A stretch of DNA of 64,000 bases from the NCBI GenBank assembly GCA_031310005.1, contig CM062382.1, forward strand, positions 3,038,001-3,102,000. The letters run 5' to 3'. Source of the DNA: Dactylellina haptotyla (Eukaryota; Ascomycota; Orbiliomycetes; Orbiliales; Orbiliaceae). Position 1 is the stretch's first letter; each line of letters starts with the position of its first letter. The notes under the pieces were generated by a model. It was not told the origin of the DNA. It worked only from the letters and a program-made list of their open reading frames with translations, and did not search any database. Positions 23,034 to 33,637 of the stretch are shown one piece after another. Both the position numbers and the translations under genes were made by a program.

Positions 23034-23898
23034 AGCAGCGGTGATAGTGATCGATGGTCGTTACGTGTGAGTGGCCGAACACTTGGTGATTGAACCGGGT
23101 TGGAAATATAGTTGAATCCTTGAACAGGTTTGTCGTCCAATTTCGATTCGGAATCTGGAGCCAATAAAAAGCCCCGAATACACAAGAAGGTGTTCGGGCA
23201 GTGCTACTCGTGCACGAGTGTCTCAACATTTAAAAGATGTAAACAGCTTTATAAGCTTTAGGATAATTCGATATCTGCAACTTTGAGAGCCGAGTACTGT
23301 GTCGGGCCTGGCAAAGAGGCTAGTATTTATGACAATATCTGCAGATCCTTAGCTGCAACGTCGACACTGTGGTTTCACGACTCCCGCAAGTTTGATGCTT
23401 CTAACCCAGGTCGTGTGTGCTGTGGGTAGTACAAAGACGCAGCTGTATCCTGCTGTTGACGGAAAGCTCGAGAATCCGGGATTAAAATGTATCCTCACAT
23501 CTGTACTAGCACTTGGTGGAATAGCGAATCGATACGCTCTTGCACCTAATTGAATCTCGAATTTGAATAAGCTCAAGGATAGCACATGCGCCATTTAGAT
23601 TTAACTAGAAAAATGACTAACGAAACAAGGCTGAAGCAAATATATATCGGGACCTGGTGCGAACGGGGCATCCCGTGTGGTCGCAACACAGCGCACAAAT
23701 TTGCTCGCTGCGAATAAGGATACCACAGCTGTACAGGGCACAGGGATGATACCAGGATATATCACTGTCGCAATTTTGTGGGCTAGATGTCGATATTTCC
23801 AGTCATCGATCATTCGAATGAAACAAGGGTTTTATGTATATCTTTTATACAACAGTATTTTACAAGTTTTGATACGTATCGATCCTTTCAACGGCTTC
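23034..23898. other. Intergenic, no gene seen
   Basis: 865 bases between the start of the LPAEIRN-motif gene and the 3' end of the secreted Cys-rich gene. Two short minus-strand frames (23349-23594, 23601-23813) have no start or splice context that would make a gene. Confidence 0.45.
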
Positions 23899-24946
23899 TT
23901 ACCCTCCTTCACCTTCCAAACCACGCTTCTTCGGCCCCGCTAAACCACCCAGCAAGCTCGAGCCCAGGTTCAAATTCTCCAACCAACTCCACCTGTCTCC
24001 GTTGCCTGGTCCCTCCACATAATACGGCTCTTTGGTTCCCGGAACCAGTCGTCGATTGTTAGATCTCAGTTTCATCGTTTCCTCCGACCATCTCAGTTCT
24101 TGGCCACCCCATTTCCACGAGTAACCTGGATTTTTGAGCTTGATCGTGAGCGGTATAGCATTCAAGGCGTTTTGGTAATGAACCACTGTCAAACCAACCG
24201 TCGTGGCAGTGGGTTGCGCCAACTCGGCGAAACAAAAGCAGGCTAGCAGCGTACAATTATGGTTAGATATTTGCACGCATATTCTCAATTAAATGGGCCT
24301 AAGACAAACCGCTGTAGATTTACGACTCACCGTAGAATTCGGCACACGCGTTTGCGGAGGCATCGGTAAGGCAATTACTCACTTTTTTAGTTCCAGGAGG
24401 CTTCCCAAAACCGGAGAATCTCAAGCGTCCTGTTTCGTCGCAAATGCACGAACTACAATTCTTTTGCCGAGTTTTGATGTACCACAGTGCTGCGTCACGC
24501 GTCTCAAAGTCTGCTTTGCTCAAGTGACGACCTACTCGCTCGCGCATGGGGAGGGAAGTATCTGGCAAGTCTGCCTCCGTGTTTGCCATTAGATTATCAT
24601 AAACATATGCCGGACTATTACATTTGACTTTCGTTCCCTTATAGCTATAGAAAAATGAGGGCGGGACATCGCCCACCCTTTTTACCGTTGGTCGCTCGCC
24701 TGATTTCGCGACCGGGGCATCCACCTTTGTCGCGACTCTATCGCGGCTTGGGGCTGGATTACTTCCCTCAAGTTTGGAATCGTATATACTTTTAATGGGG
24801 TTTTCTATTTGGTTAAAATCCGCGTTCCCACCGCTTTTTTCGATTGGATTCCCGTGAAGGGGTATTGCAACAAGGCTTGAAACCATGGCGATATCATTGA
24901 ACAAGAATACCGGCAACAAAATATTTAAGAAATGAAAAATATGCAT
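23899..24946 (-). CDS. Secreted cysteine-containing protein, possible Kex2-processed effector-like protein
   Basis: Two exons, 24331-24946 and 23899-24242 on the complement, 319 residues. The 88-base intron is GTGAGT...GCTAG with a TCTAACC branch point; splicing joins ACAEFY to ACFCFAELAQ in frame. The start is the ATG at 24946, opening a hydrophobic signal sequence (MHIFHFLNILLPVFLF and on to about 28). A Lys/Ser/Pro-rich stretch ends in PTVKR, a Kex2-type site, near residue 96. The central domain has Cys clusters (KNCSSCICDETG, then NC, AC and ACFCF) able to make several disulfides. A second dibasic site, GPKKR, precedes a Gly/Glu tail. No family is recognised. The features fit a small secreted protein acting outside the cell; effector, toxin or adhesin roles cannot be told apart. 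Confidence 0.65.
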
Positions 24947-26038
24947 ATGGACCACTAGCGATTAATCGCGGAAGGTTCTGGTTTTCGTAGCCTCAAACTT
25001 AGAAACCCTAGAAGCAGATGTGGAGTCCCCAAGCCAGCGTCTTTATATCTAAGATGATCTCTTCCACTTTTCCTAAATATAGATAAAAGACGTACGCGAG
25101 AAATTTTAAAAATAGACCTCATAAGATTAGCTGATAGTGAAACTCCAACTAGCCGAAATCTCGAAGAGAAATTGGTATATATACAAAATATAATTTCACG
25201 GGTTGAAGTTTTGATTGCACGGCACTTGAAAGATCTCAGACGATATATATACATAGTGGTCTCCAGTGCACTATGTTGCGGTGTTGGCGTATTCTGCCAG
25301 GTTGGTGGCGCGGTGCTGGTCTCTTAACATGTTGTCTGGCTGTGAGACGCACCATCCGTCCTAGATGAAGACAAAGCTCTAACGAACGGTTCGGGCGATT
25401 TTCTATATTTCAATCCAATTGAGCAAGTGCACAATCAATACTAATACTAAGAATAGAATTAATTTTGTAAATCCGTACCTTTCTACTAACTTGAGAAAAG
25501 ACTGTGCACTACGCATATAGAACTTCACTCACATGCACAAGAGTTTCAAGATGGAACGCCCAACATTTATTTTGTTGTTAACTAGCTCGATATTTTGTTT
25601 TGGTTAAGTAAGAGATCCTCCATTTCATCCAACTACTTAACCCGTACTCCTGCCCTTATAACCCCGAGACCTTCGAGGCTCGTGTACGAGATCAAAATGT
25701 TTGTGCAATCTGATTTAGAAGACCATTCTTAAGGGAGTATCTAACATTTCACGGCTTAGGCAAACACCCAAAAGCTAGGCTCTATTGCGCTGCATGCACA
25801 AAATCCGCAGTGCATGCCGTTTTAAAGATACATGTCCATGCCAAAAGGCAGTAAAATAAAAAAGGAAAAGAAAAGAAGAAAAAAGGCAGATACAGTATGT
25901 CTGATTGAGTACGCCACTAGAAAGATAATAAAACGGTGTATCCGATCACATTTCAGAGTTGTGCTCCAATTTGTATTATACGCTGAAGTCGAGTTCAAGA
26001 AACATCCTTCTTTATCAACAAAGCTCAGTCTTAGAGAC
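24947..26038. other. Intergenic, no gene seen
   Basis: AT-rich, only short frames on both strands, some overlapping at 25822-26071 in an A-rich purine stretch. Nothing supported. Confidence 0.5.
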
Positions 26039-26584
26039 CTACGAGTGATCTTTTCCTTTAACACCCAATAGCAGTTGCTTCAAGTGCTTTAAAACCTCCT
26101 CACATGCGTCAAATTCGAAACCCGGGCCGGCTGTACCCTCATGCGTATTAGGTGTATACGCAACATGTTTTCTATCGACTAAGGTCGACCATGAGTCTTC
26201 ATTAGGTGGAGAGGATAGCCATCTGTCAAGGCAATAACCGTGGGGTTTCTCCGAATTTTGACTTGCCTGCTAATCGAAACGAATGAGTAGGGAAGTAGAC
26301 AGCTTTGTTTACAGAAAATTATACACATCCAGAGGAGAATAGTTACCCACGCACCTGGTCGCTGTTTGACTCTCTATTATCCAAAATTTGAGACATGTAT
26401 TTCTTTTGTGAGGGTTATATTTGCAAATATTTGCAGTCTTCTCAAATCCTTGAAATATACCTTCGAATTTTGTGCCGAGTAAGATTTCGAACGGATTGAT
26501 TTTCCTTGATATAAGTAAGGGCTCTGACAGCTGTCTTAATAGTTGAAGAAAGGTGAGATAAAGTATACCCGACTTCTCTTGCAT
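26039..26584 (-). CDS. Putative two-exon hypothetical gene
   Basis: Candidate exons 26351-26584 and 26039-26266 on the complement, about 153 residues. The first starts with an ATG (MQEKSGILYLTFLQLLRQL). The second has no ATG but is open for 76 codons to a stop and reads protein-like, with KPHGYCLDRWLSSPP, then FEFDACEEVLKHLKQLLLG. The proposed intron has a GTGGGT donor and an AGCAG acceptor with phase 0 on both sides; there is no strong branch point. No family is recognised. It could be a real small gene, part of a decayed one, or a chance frame. Confidence 0.3.
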
Positions 26585-26735
26585 TTAAATAGTTTAATAC
26601 CGATTTTCAAGAATTTCAGATGCTTCGTTTTCTAATATGTTGATATCATAATGGTATAATGGGCAAAACTAGCTAGTAGCAAGCAGTTTGCCTGCCCGAT
26701 ACTCGGATAATAACGGGATCGCAATACACAGATTC

Positions 26736-26756
26736 ATATATATATATATATATATA
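26736..26756. repeat. (AT)n microsatellite
   Basis: Uninterrupted AT dinucleotide run of 21 bases. Confidence 0.9.
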
Positions 26757-27196
26757 GTCTAGGAACTACCCGGCGGATAACCAAGTAGCACAAAATTGTT
26801 TCTTCCGCAAGCTGCTAGCCTTCCAACCTTTTCCTTCAATAGGAAAGCATATTGTTTCCGTATTGATGGCGCTTCGGACTTGAGCATTCGGCCGTTGATG
26901 TAACAGTCTCGTAATATAGCCTCAAAATCGCAATATTGCATATCTTGCAAAATTGAATATAAATGCAAAGCGGAATAAGAGACCAGCTGTGTGCGACCAT
27001 TCGCGCTATTCTGGTTGGTCATTCGGGTGCCTGTGTGTTGTCTGAGAAAAGCTTCATCACACGTGATCGTTTTGTCGGTCACTTCGAACTTCCAAATGCA
27101 AACCACCAACAAGACAAACTCAAAACTTCGTGCTTAGAATCATGTTGAACTCGCAATAATTAATAATCATCATGATAACTATTCAAAGAAAACAGC

Positions 27197-27237
27197 CAGA
27201 AAGAAAGAAAGAAAGAAGAAAGAAGAAAAAAAAAAAA
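27197..27237. repeat. Purine (GAAA/GAA) tract
   Basis: GAAA units followed by GAA units and a run of A; pure purine on the plus strand for 41 bases. Confidence 0.9.
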
Positions 27238-29475
27238 TGTTGGAGGAAGTTTGGGCCTAAGTTTTTCTCAGATCCTTAATCTAAAACCCCATTAAAATTC
27301 TTGGAAATCATTTTCCAAGAATATCCGGGCGAGGTCCAATAGCGTATTTGATCTCGCAACTTACTAAACCCACCTTGTATCTCCTAAATCAATCCACCAG
27401 CCCAAAATTGTTATTCCTTTTCCCGACCGATCTTGAGGCTTCGGATCCCTTACACGATAGAATATATCTTTTCTTGATTGATTCCTAGTTTGCATTACTG
27501 GAATCCTGGAATAGTATCGCATTTTTGAATTAAGAAGGGAACGGGGCGGCTTGGGTGCCGCTGATTATGAATATTCGTTTGTGTCGCCGCAAGGCATTGC
27601 GAATAGGATTCCTGAATTCCGGGTGACTCTGGCTCTCGGAGACGCAATAATCCGTTCCAACGGACTACGCAAACGGGTAGCTCAAACCCCTCTTATGGTG
27701 TCGATTACTTATGGATTGTCACACCGGGGTCTGATCACTGAGCCGTGCTGTTTCCCGCCCTTCCTTTCGTTATTGGTACCCGTTCATCGGGTGGACTAGA
27801 TTCTTTCGTGGGATTGTTGACCGCAAAGGAGGCGCTTTTGGGTCTCGCAAAAAGCAGGCTCCCGTGAAGCCCAGGCTCCGGCCAAGTCTATTACTTGTAA
27901 GGTAAGGTTTTTGTGAACGTATTGCAGCAGCGAGAGCATCATCTGCTCATCTGCAGCCGACAGCCTCGAGGTTGGTCATTTAGAAGCTGCCACCCGGATG
28001 TCTCCTGATGCATCATGATGGGCACCCGCTCAAATGTTCTACAAAGCAAAAGCGACATGGAATTCTCCGCCCAAATTCCTATCTCCCTCCTTTTGCCACT
28101 ATTTCTATTCTTTCCTTTATCTGCTTACTCTAGTAGCACCGTCCTCCACATACTCCATTAGATCTAATCGCATTGATTTTCTAAGGGATCGCTACCCGAA
28201 ATTAAAATGTCATCATTTAATAGGAATGCCAACTAAAGCTCAAAACATGAGGCTCTGTTGTGTTCATGTGCCACCTTTAAATTTGCCTCTTTTTCTTTGG
28301 ACGTCAGAACAAAAGTTGCTTCTGGCGCCTCCAGGGGGTCGTAGCCTAAGATCAGATCAGAATAATGCCCCACGATTTATTTCGGCCCAGCTCGGAAAAT
28401 TCTATTCTCGTCTTTCGCTCCTGACAAAAGCGCACTATAGAGCCGTAGCTTTATTCTAGAAACCGCAGATCTATATAATTCGATCACGAATTCGACATAA
28501 TTTCCCGGTACCGATATCAGGCGATCAAGTTATATATTATATGTTGTTCGGGAGCGTTTTTATCAGAGTCCGTCTCTTACGGCATGATCATATGAGACTC
28601 CTCCAACGACATCCAAAAACCGACTATTCTAGCCTTCCGATAAATCGAACAGCCCGTCATTTGTGATGATGTACGATATACTTTCGTCGACTACGATATG
28701 TACTGGCGCCCAGATTTTGAGAGCGAAAAATCTCCTGCTATTTTTTGTTTAGGAGTTTAAATCGTCTAACACACATCCATCCATCGTGATCTCTTTTTGG
28801 AAAACCTAGTTAGTGTGGGGAACATAATTTCGCAGAATTTAACCTAAAACCTTGGTTTTCTGTAAAATCATAGAAATTATAATCTTTTAGAAAATATACA
28901 GGTTTCCCTAATTTCCAGTCTGGACAGCTAATAATCAAGAAGACTATATATCTTCTTGCAAATCCACTCGCTTGAGTACCACTAATAGTAGCGTTGAGGT
29001 GTTCGGTAACCATTTCGCATCAGGTTAGGGTATGATTGGAACACCAACCAGGTGTGTTTCAGATGATTCTCACTCTCGGTGAGTATATTTATAACGGTAA
29101 GGGCACATGGGAATGGTAGAAGGTTCTACAAATACCCGCCTCAAGGGCTGCTCGGAACATCCTAGTGAATAGAATCACCGGGTGTAATTTCAAAATGGGT
29201 TGCACATCATAGAAACCGTGTGAGAGATAAGAACGGAGGATTCTTCTTGCTTCCTCAAATCGCAATTCTACAAGAGCGTAAATATACATAGAAGAAAAAG
29301 TCGTAGGAAACAAAAGAAACAAGCAAAAGCTAAGTTCACACCGGAGGAACGCCTGCAGAAACTGGTATACACGCACGATTCGATCGTTAAAAAGACGCAG
29401 GGTGATCATAAAAAACTGAGCCCCAACGAGTCTAGATGTCCAAAACATCTCTATAATACTCATCCATTTCCCCTC

Positions 29476-30784
29476 CTATATTCCAAGATACGCCCGCCCT
29501 CGCTCATACACCAAGAATGATGTTCTAAAAATCTCACTGTTAGCACTCTAATTCAAATGGCGGTATATATTAGAGAAATCACTTACGCCATCATGGGCAC
29601 CACCTTGACAAACCCAATACTCAACCCGACATAAAAGCCTCTGAACCCTCTCTCTCTAAATATCATTTTCGCGGTCTCCGTTATCGATAGCAACCGTCTG
29701 TCCCCGACAGCACCACCGACTTGCATCCGCCGTCTGATGATTTCTAACGGATAACTCGCCGTCTGCCCGACCAATCCCGCCACACCACCGGCGAACAACT
29801 GCGCTGGAGTGGTCAGTTTACTCTTCTGCGAGCGGCTGTATGATGCGTTTTCGGATTCGGGATCGATCGCGGTGTTGGGTTTGACGCAGTACTTTGCGAA
29901 TCGCGGGGAGCGGAATAGGTCTCCCATCATGTCGTGGGCGAGGAACGACATGCCGGCGTAAGGGATCATGCCGAATATTGTCGGGAGGAAGCCGCGGTAG
30001 AAGTTCGCAAGACCGCCTGGGGCGACTGCGCTTGCAACAGCAGCGGAGGCATCGGCAGCGGTGGCGGTGGTAGCCGTCCGGGCGAGATTATACGCCGTGC
30101 TCGCGGATGATGAGATGGCGGCTGACGGCTGCCGTGAGGGGGGTTGTTCGTTGTAAATCTGGCGGAATATTGTTGTTATGGAGGTCTTGTAGTTCTTTTT
30201 GGTCTCGTAGGCCAGGCGGACGCGGGTGAGTTCGAGCGGGTAGGTGAAGAAGACGGAGGTGACGCCGCCGAGACCGCCGCTGAGGACCCGTCTGATGACG
30301 GTTTCCTGCTCCTGGCTGGTGATGAGGACGGCGCGGAACTGTTCGTAGGCGATGAATTTGATGGCGGCGTAGGGGAAGACCCGGACGAGGGTCATGGAGT
30401 GGCCGCGGAAGAGGCCGAGGAAGCCATCTTGGTGGTAGATGTTGCGGACGGCGTTGCTGAAGCCGAACCAGGAGCCGGTGTATTTCTGGAAGTTGGGGGA
30501 GGAGGTCTGGAAGAGGATTTTCACGCGGTCGAGGGGCGCGATGAGGGTTTTGGCCTGCATTTGGTCTTTATATTAGCCGGGAATTCTTGAATAATATGTG
30601 AATGTAAAAGGATACTCACAGCGCAGCCGGCAACACCGCCAGCCAGGCCGCTTCGCAGGGCAAAGTCGAGCGACTGCTCCCGCGGCCGGGACCTGGGTCT
30701 CGATGTGGACGACGATACATTGTTCGTGGAGGCTGGTATCGTCAACGGGGGCCCGCTGTGGGACTGCGGCATGCTAATGTTCAT
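29476..30784 (-). CDS. LEU5: Mitochondrial carrier, coenzyme A transporter type (Leu5)
   Basis: Three exons: 30620-30784, 29587-30554 and 29476-29524 on the complement, 393 residues. Introns are GTGAGT...TGCAG and GTAAGT...TTTAG (branch GCTAAC). Splicing restores AGCA to AKTLIAPLDRVK and VVPMMA to TSFLVYERGR. Three carrier repeats are present with signatures PLDRVK, PLELTR and PLEIIR. Blocks such as KTLIAPLDRVKILFQTS, FPYAAIKFIAYEQ, FFTYPLELTRVRLAYET and GFLPTIFGMIPYAG follow yeast Leu5 closely. Leu5 and human SLC25A42/A16 carry CoA or its precursor into the mitochondrial matrix. The start is the first in-frame ATG; a Ser/Pro-rich, non-cleaved N-terminal tail is normal for carriers. An Ala/Ser/Thr-rich insert of about 35 residues lies between the second and third repeats, just before the conserved NFYRGFLPT block. 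Confidence 0.93.
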
Positions 30785-31474
30785 CGTGAGGAACTGTGAA
30801 GGGGAAGAGGGAGAGGGCAAGCCGAGGAAGGAAAAAAATAGCAAACGGCGGCGAAGGGGCGATGGGGCGGTGACGTCGTCAAACAGGACGGCCGGGTGAC
30901 AGGCTGCGGGCTACCGGATCACATGCATTTTAAACTCCTGGCTCAGTATTTATACATATCTTTTTATGCGGATATCGAAATTATCGAGGTGGATAGATGT
31001 ATCGATAGAGAGCGTGGGGAAGCGCATATTTAAATATCGGACGCCCAGCTGGCCTGGTTCGAGATGGGCAGGCACAACCTCAACTCGGCTGGCCGCGGTG
31101 TCTCTCCTTCCAACGGTCGGACATTCCCCACACAGAACAGAGCTCTGGTCTGCCACTAGCCGAGGCCCCAGCTCCCAATCCGGCATCAAACTCCGATTCC
31201 TATTATAAAACCTCAATTAAGTAATTATGTAGATATATTCGTGGGATATGCAGTGCATTTCTGCATCTTTTTATACATTTTTATGCGGTAAATCTTGTAT
31301 ATATATCATATATTACACCACACTAAACATTACTCTGAATCCCCCCCTGTCGCTAAAGAAACATGACCAATTGCAAATGCAAAACCAGAATAATCCCGTC
31401 TCCCCATAAGAATATACATAAAAGTTAGAAAGGAAAAGAGCGACCTGTCGTATTTGTGAATGTAATTATGCTGT
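30785..31474. other. LEU5 upstream region and kelch gene 3' region
   Basis: 690 bases. G/A-rich near LEU5, then AT-rich. No gene seen. Confidence 0.5.
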
Positions 31475-33637
31475 TCATCGATCCTCTCGTGTCGCCGGTA
31501 ACTCGCCCCTCGCTACCCCCGAATCCAGCTCGTACACCGAGTGCTGGTTCACCAGCCCCGGCCTCGCCCCGTTCGTCACATCCCCAGCCAACTCCATCGG
31601 GGGCCCGTTGTTCTGCGCCTTGAGCGGATCGAACACTTGCTCTTGCAGTAGTGGCTGCGGCTGCGGCTGCGGCTGTGCGGCCGTACCATCGAGCTCTGGC
31701 TTCTCGAATCGATTCATCATCGGTCTCGTCTCCGGCGCCGGAATCATTGGTGGCTCCTCCCCTCTCCGCTTCCTGAGGAACCACCAGATCAGGCCCGCGA
31801 TAAGTGCCAATCCGGCCACTCCTCCGACCACCCCGCCCGCTATCGCGCCTGTGTTTGAAGTCGACCCCGATCCACCACCTGACCCGCCGTCGCCGCCTCC
31901 GCCGGGACCTGTTGTGGGTGTACTGGTGGAAAAAGTCGTAGGCTGGTCTATCCTCCTCACCGTGGTCGCAAATATATTACTCAAATCCGCATTCCCAAAG
32001 CCGCCATTCGGTGGCGCCGTCCTGCCGTTAAACCCTCTCCAGCTATCATCCCGTACGTTAGCATAAAACTCTTCAATCATATAGAATAATAATATATAGC
32101 AAACACGGGAAGAGAAACATACTCCCCACCGATGAGATCGTAAACCTGCTTCGGCTGGCTGTACGACCTGTTCGGGTTGAACGTATCCGCCCACGTAAAG
32201 CTCGTCGTATCCAGCACCAGCACCGGCGGATGCGTCGCATTGCAACTGCCCGTGTTCACCACGCTGTTGTTCCTCGCATTGTTGCCCTGGATGATACCCC
32301 CCAGCACGATCATTTGCGCGTCGTTCCACATCAGACACTTTGGCGACTGGCGGCCCCACCGGTCGTCGCCCAAACTCTGGTCCTTCGGCGTCACGTCCAG
32401 CCATTGGAAAGTCGGCAGGATCAGAACGTGCACTTTATTCGTCGGCGCCGCGTTGGACAGCTTGTACCCGCCGTAGATTGTGATTTGAAACGACGAGTCG
32501 TCCGGGGCCGCGGACACGCCCGCGCAGAAGTTCAATCGCCCGTCCGGGATATCAGACGACCCGCCACCGCCCGTGGCATCAACCGTATACCATCTCTGAG
32601 AATCGATGTCGAACACGAATATCTCAGTCATACTCCTGTACCCTGCTACATTCGAATCCGCAAATTGGCTGTCATCGTCCGGCTGTAAAAATTCCCACCA
32701 TCAGAATTGCAATACTCCAAAACGTACGTAAAACACAGATCGGGTATATTTTCAATACTCACATCAACCCCACCGAATCCCACGAGGATCCCCTTCTTCC
32801 CATACCTCACATACTGCAAAGTCCCGTACAACAGTGTCGGTCCCCTCCCCGCCCCCGACAACCAAGTGGCATTCCCATCCCCCCTACTCGCATCAAGAAT
32901 CTGCATCCACGGCCTCGTCGGCGCCCTCTTGTCCAATTCAAACTCATACTCTCCAACCCCACCACTCCCCACCGTCCTCCTCTTCCGCCGTCGTCGCTTC
33001 TGCGAATTCCTATAACTACCTGTATAATACATCGTCCCCGTCGCCGGATCGCTCGCGTACCCACCCGCGAATATCTGGAAGGGCACGTTCTCCCCGCCGC
33101 CGACGGACGTCTGGCTGAAGGTTTCGTTTTGGGCGTTGAACGTCCATATGCTCGTGCCGTTGGAGCTGTCGGAGTCCGGCTCGTAGAACCAGAGGGTGGT
33201 GTTTGTGTAGAGGAATATTCCGGCGTCTGAGCCGATTGGTGGACCGTCCGGGAGGTCGATGGCCGTGTATGTTGACGGCGAGATGAGAGAGTGTGCGGGG
33301 AAGGGTTTATCGAGGGGGATCGAGAATAGTTTCCGTTCTGTTTATATATCATTGTCAGTGGTGCACGTTTTAGTATATACTGGGAATGAGAATGGGAAGA
33401 AACGTACGTCGGACGAGGATGTTGCCGTCGGAGAAAGTGTAGGTGCCCATTGAATAGTAGAGCTTGCCGCCGACGATTGCGCCTTATTTTTTGAATCACA
33501 TTTTAGCAAATTATACACAACATTTATCGTAGCTGGCGGTGGATATCAGAATACATACTGGCTTGGTTGATTACCGTGCAGAGGTCGGCGTTGGCTCGGG
33601 GCGCGAGCGCCATGTCCTCCCCGTGAAGGGTCGGCAT
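31475..33637 (-). CDS. Membrane-anchored kelch-repeat protein
   Basis: Five exons on the complement: 33559-33637, 33408-33482, 32763-33337, 32123-32682 and 31475-32042, 618 residues. All introns are GT-AG and phases agree (for example DLIGG joined to DWRGFNGR). The beta-propeller (about 20-440) shows kelch-type blocks: AIVGGKLYYSMG, GTLQYVRYGKKGILVGFGG, SFQITIYGGY and AQMIVLGG. After a Gly/Ser/Thr linker a single transmembrane helix lies at about 495-517, followed by RKRR and a Pro/Gln-rich cytosolic tail. This is a common fungal class of surface proteins of unknown ligand. A very basic insert (KRRRRKRR, about 165-172) sits in the propeller. The start is uncertain: the first exon has no signal peptide and its frame stays open upstream to a possible acceptor near 33685, so a leader exon may be missing. 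Confidence 0.82.

Larger units (their letters stand above)
26585..29475. other. Long gene-poor spacer
   Basis: 2.9 kb with no supported gene, AT-rich, carrying two simple repeats. Open frames at 26759-27112 (-), 28034-28459 (+) and 29089-29463 (-) are 117-141 codons but lack recognised domains. The last is directly behind LEU5 and is more likely its 3' UTR. Confidence 0.45.

Noticed and set aside
23349-23813. Two consecutive minus-strand frames between the LPAEIRN-motif gene and the secreted protein
   Set aside because: They cannot be joined by a convincing intron and show no family blocks.
28034-28459. 141-codon plus-strand frame in the gene-poor spacer
   Set aside because: Mixed low-complexity content, no domain, no splice partners.
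29089-29463. 124-codon minus-strand frame just behind LEU5
   Set aside because: No family, and the place fits the LEU5 3' UTR. Hydrophobic composition follows from T-rich codons.
30144-30590. 148-codon plus-strand frame rich in Glu, Gly and Asp opposite LEU5
   Set aside because: Exact antisense shadow of the GC-rich carrier exon; its composition follows from the complementary codons.
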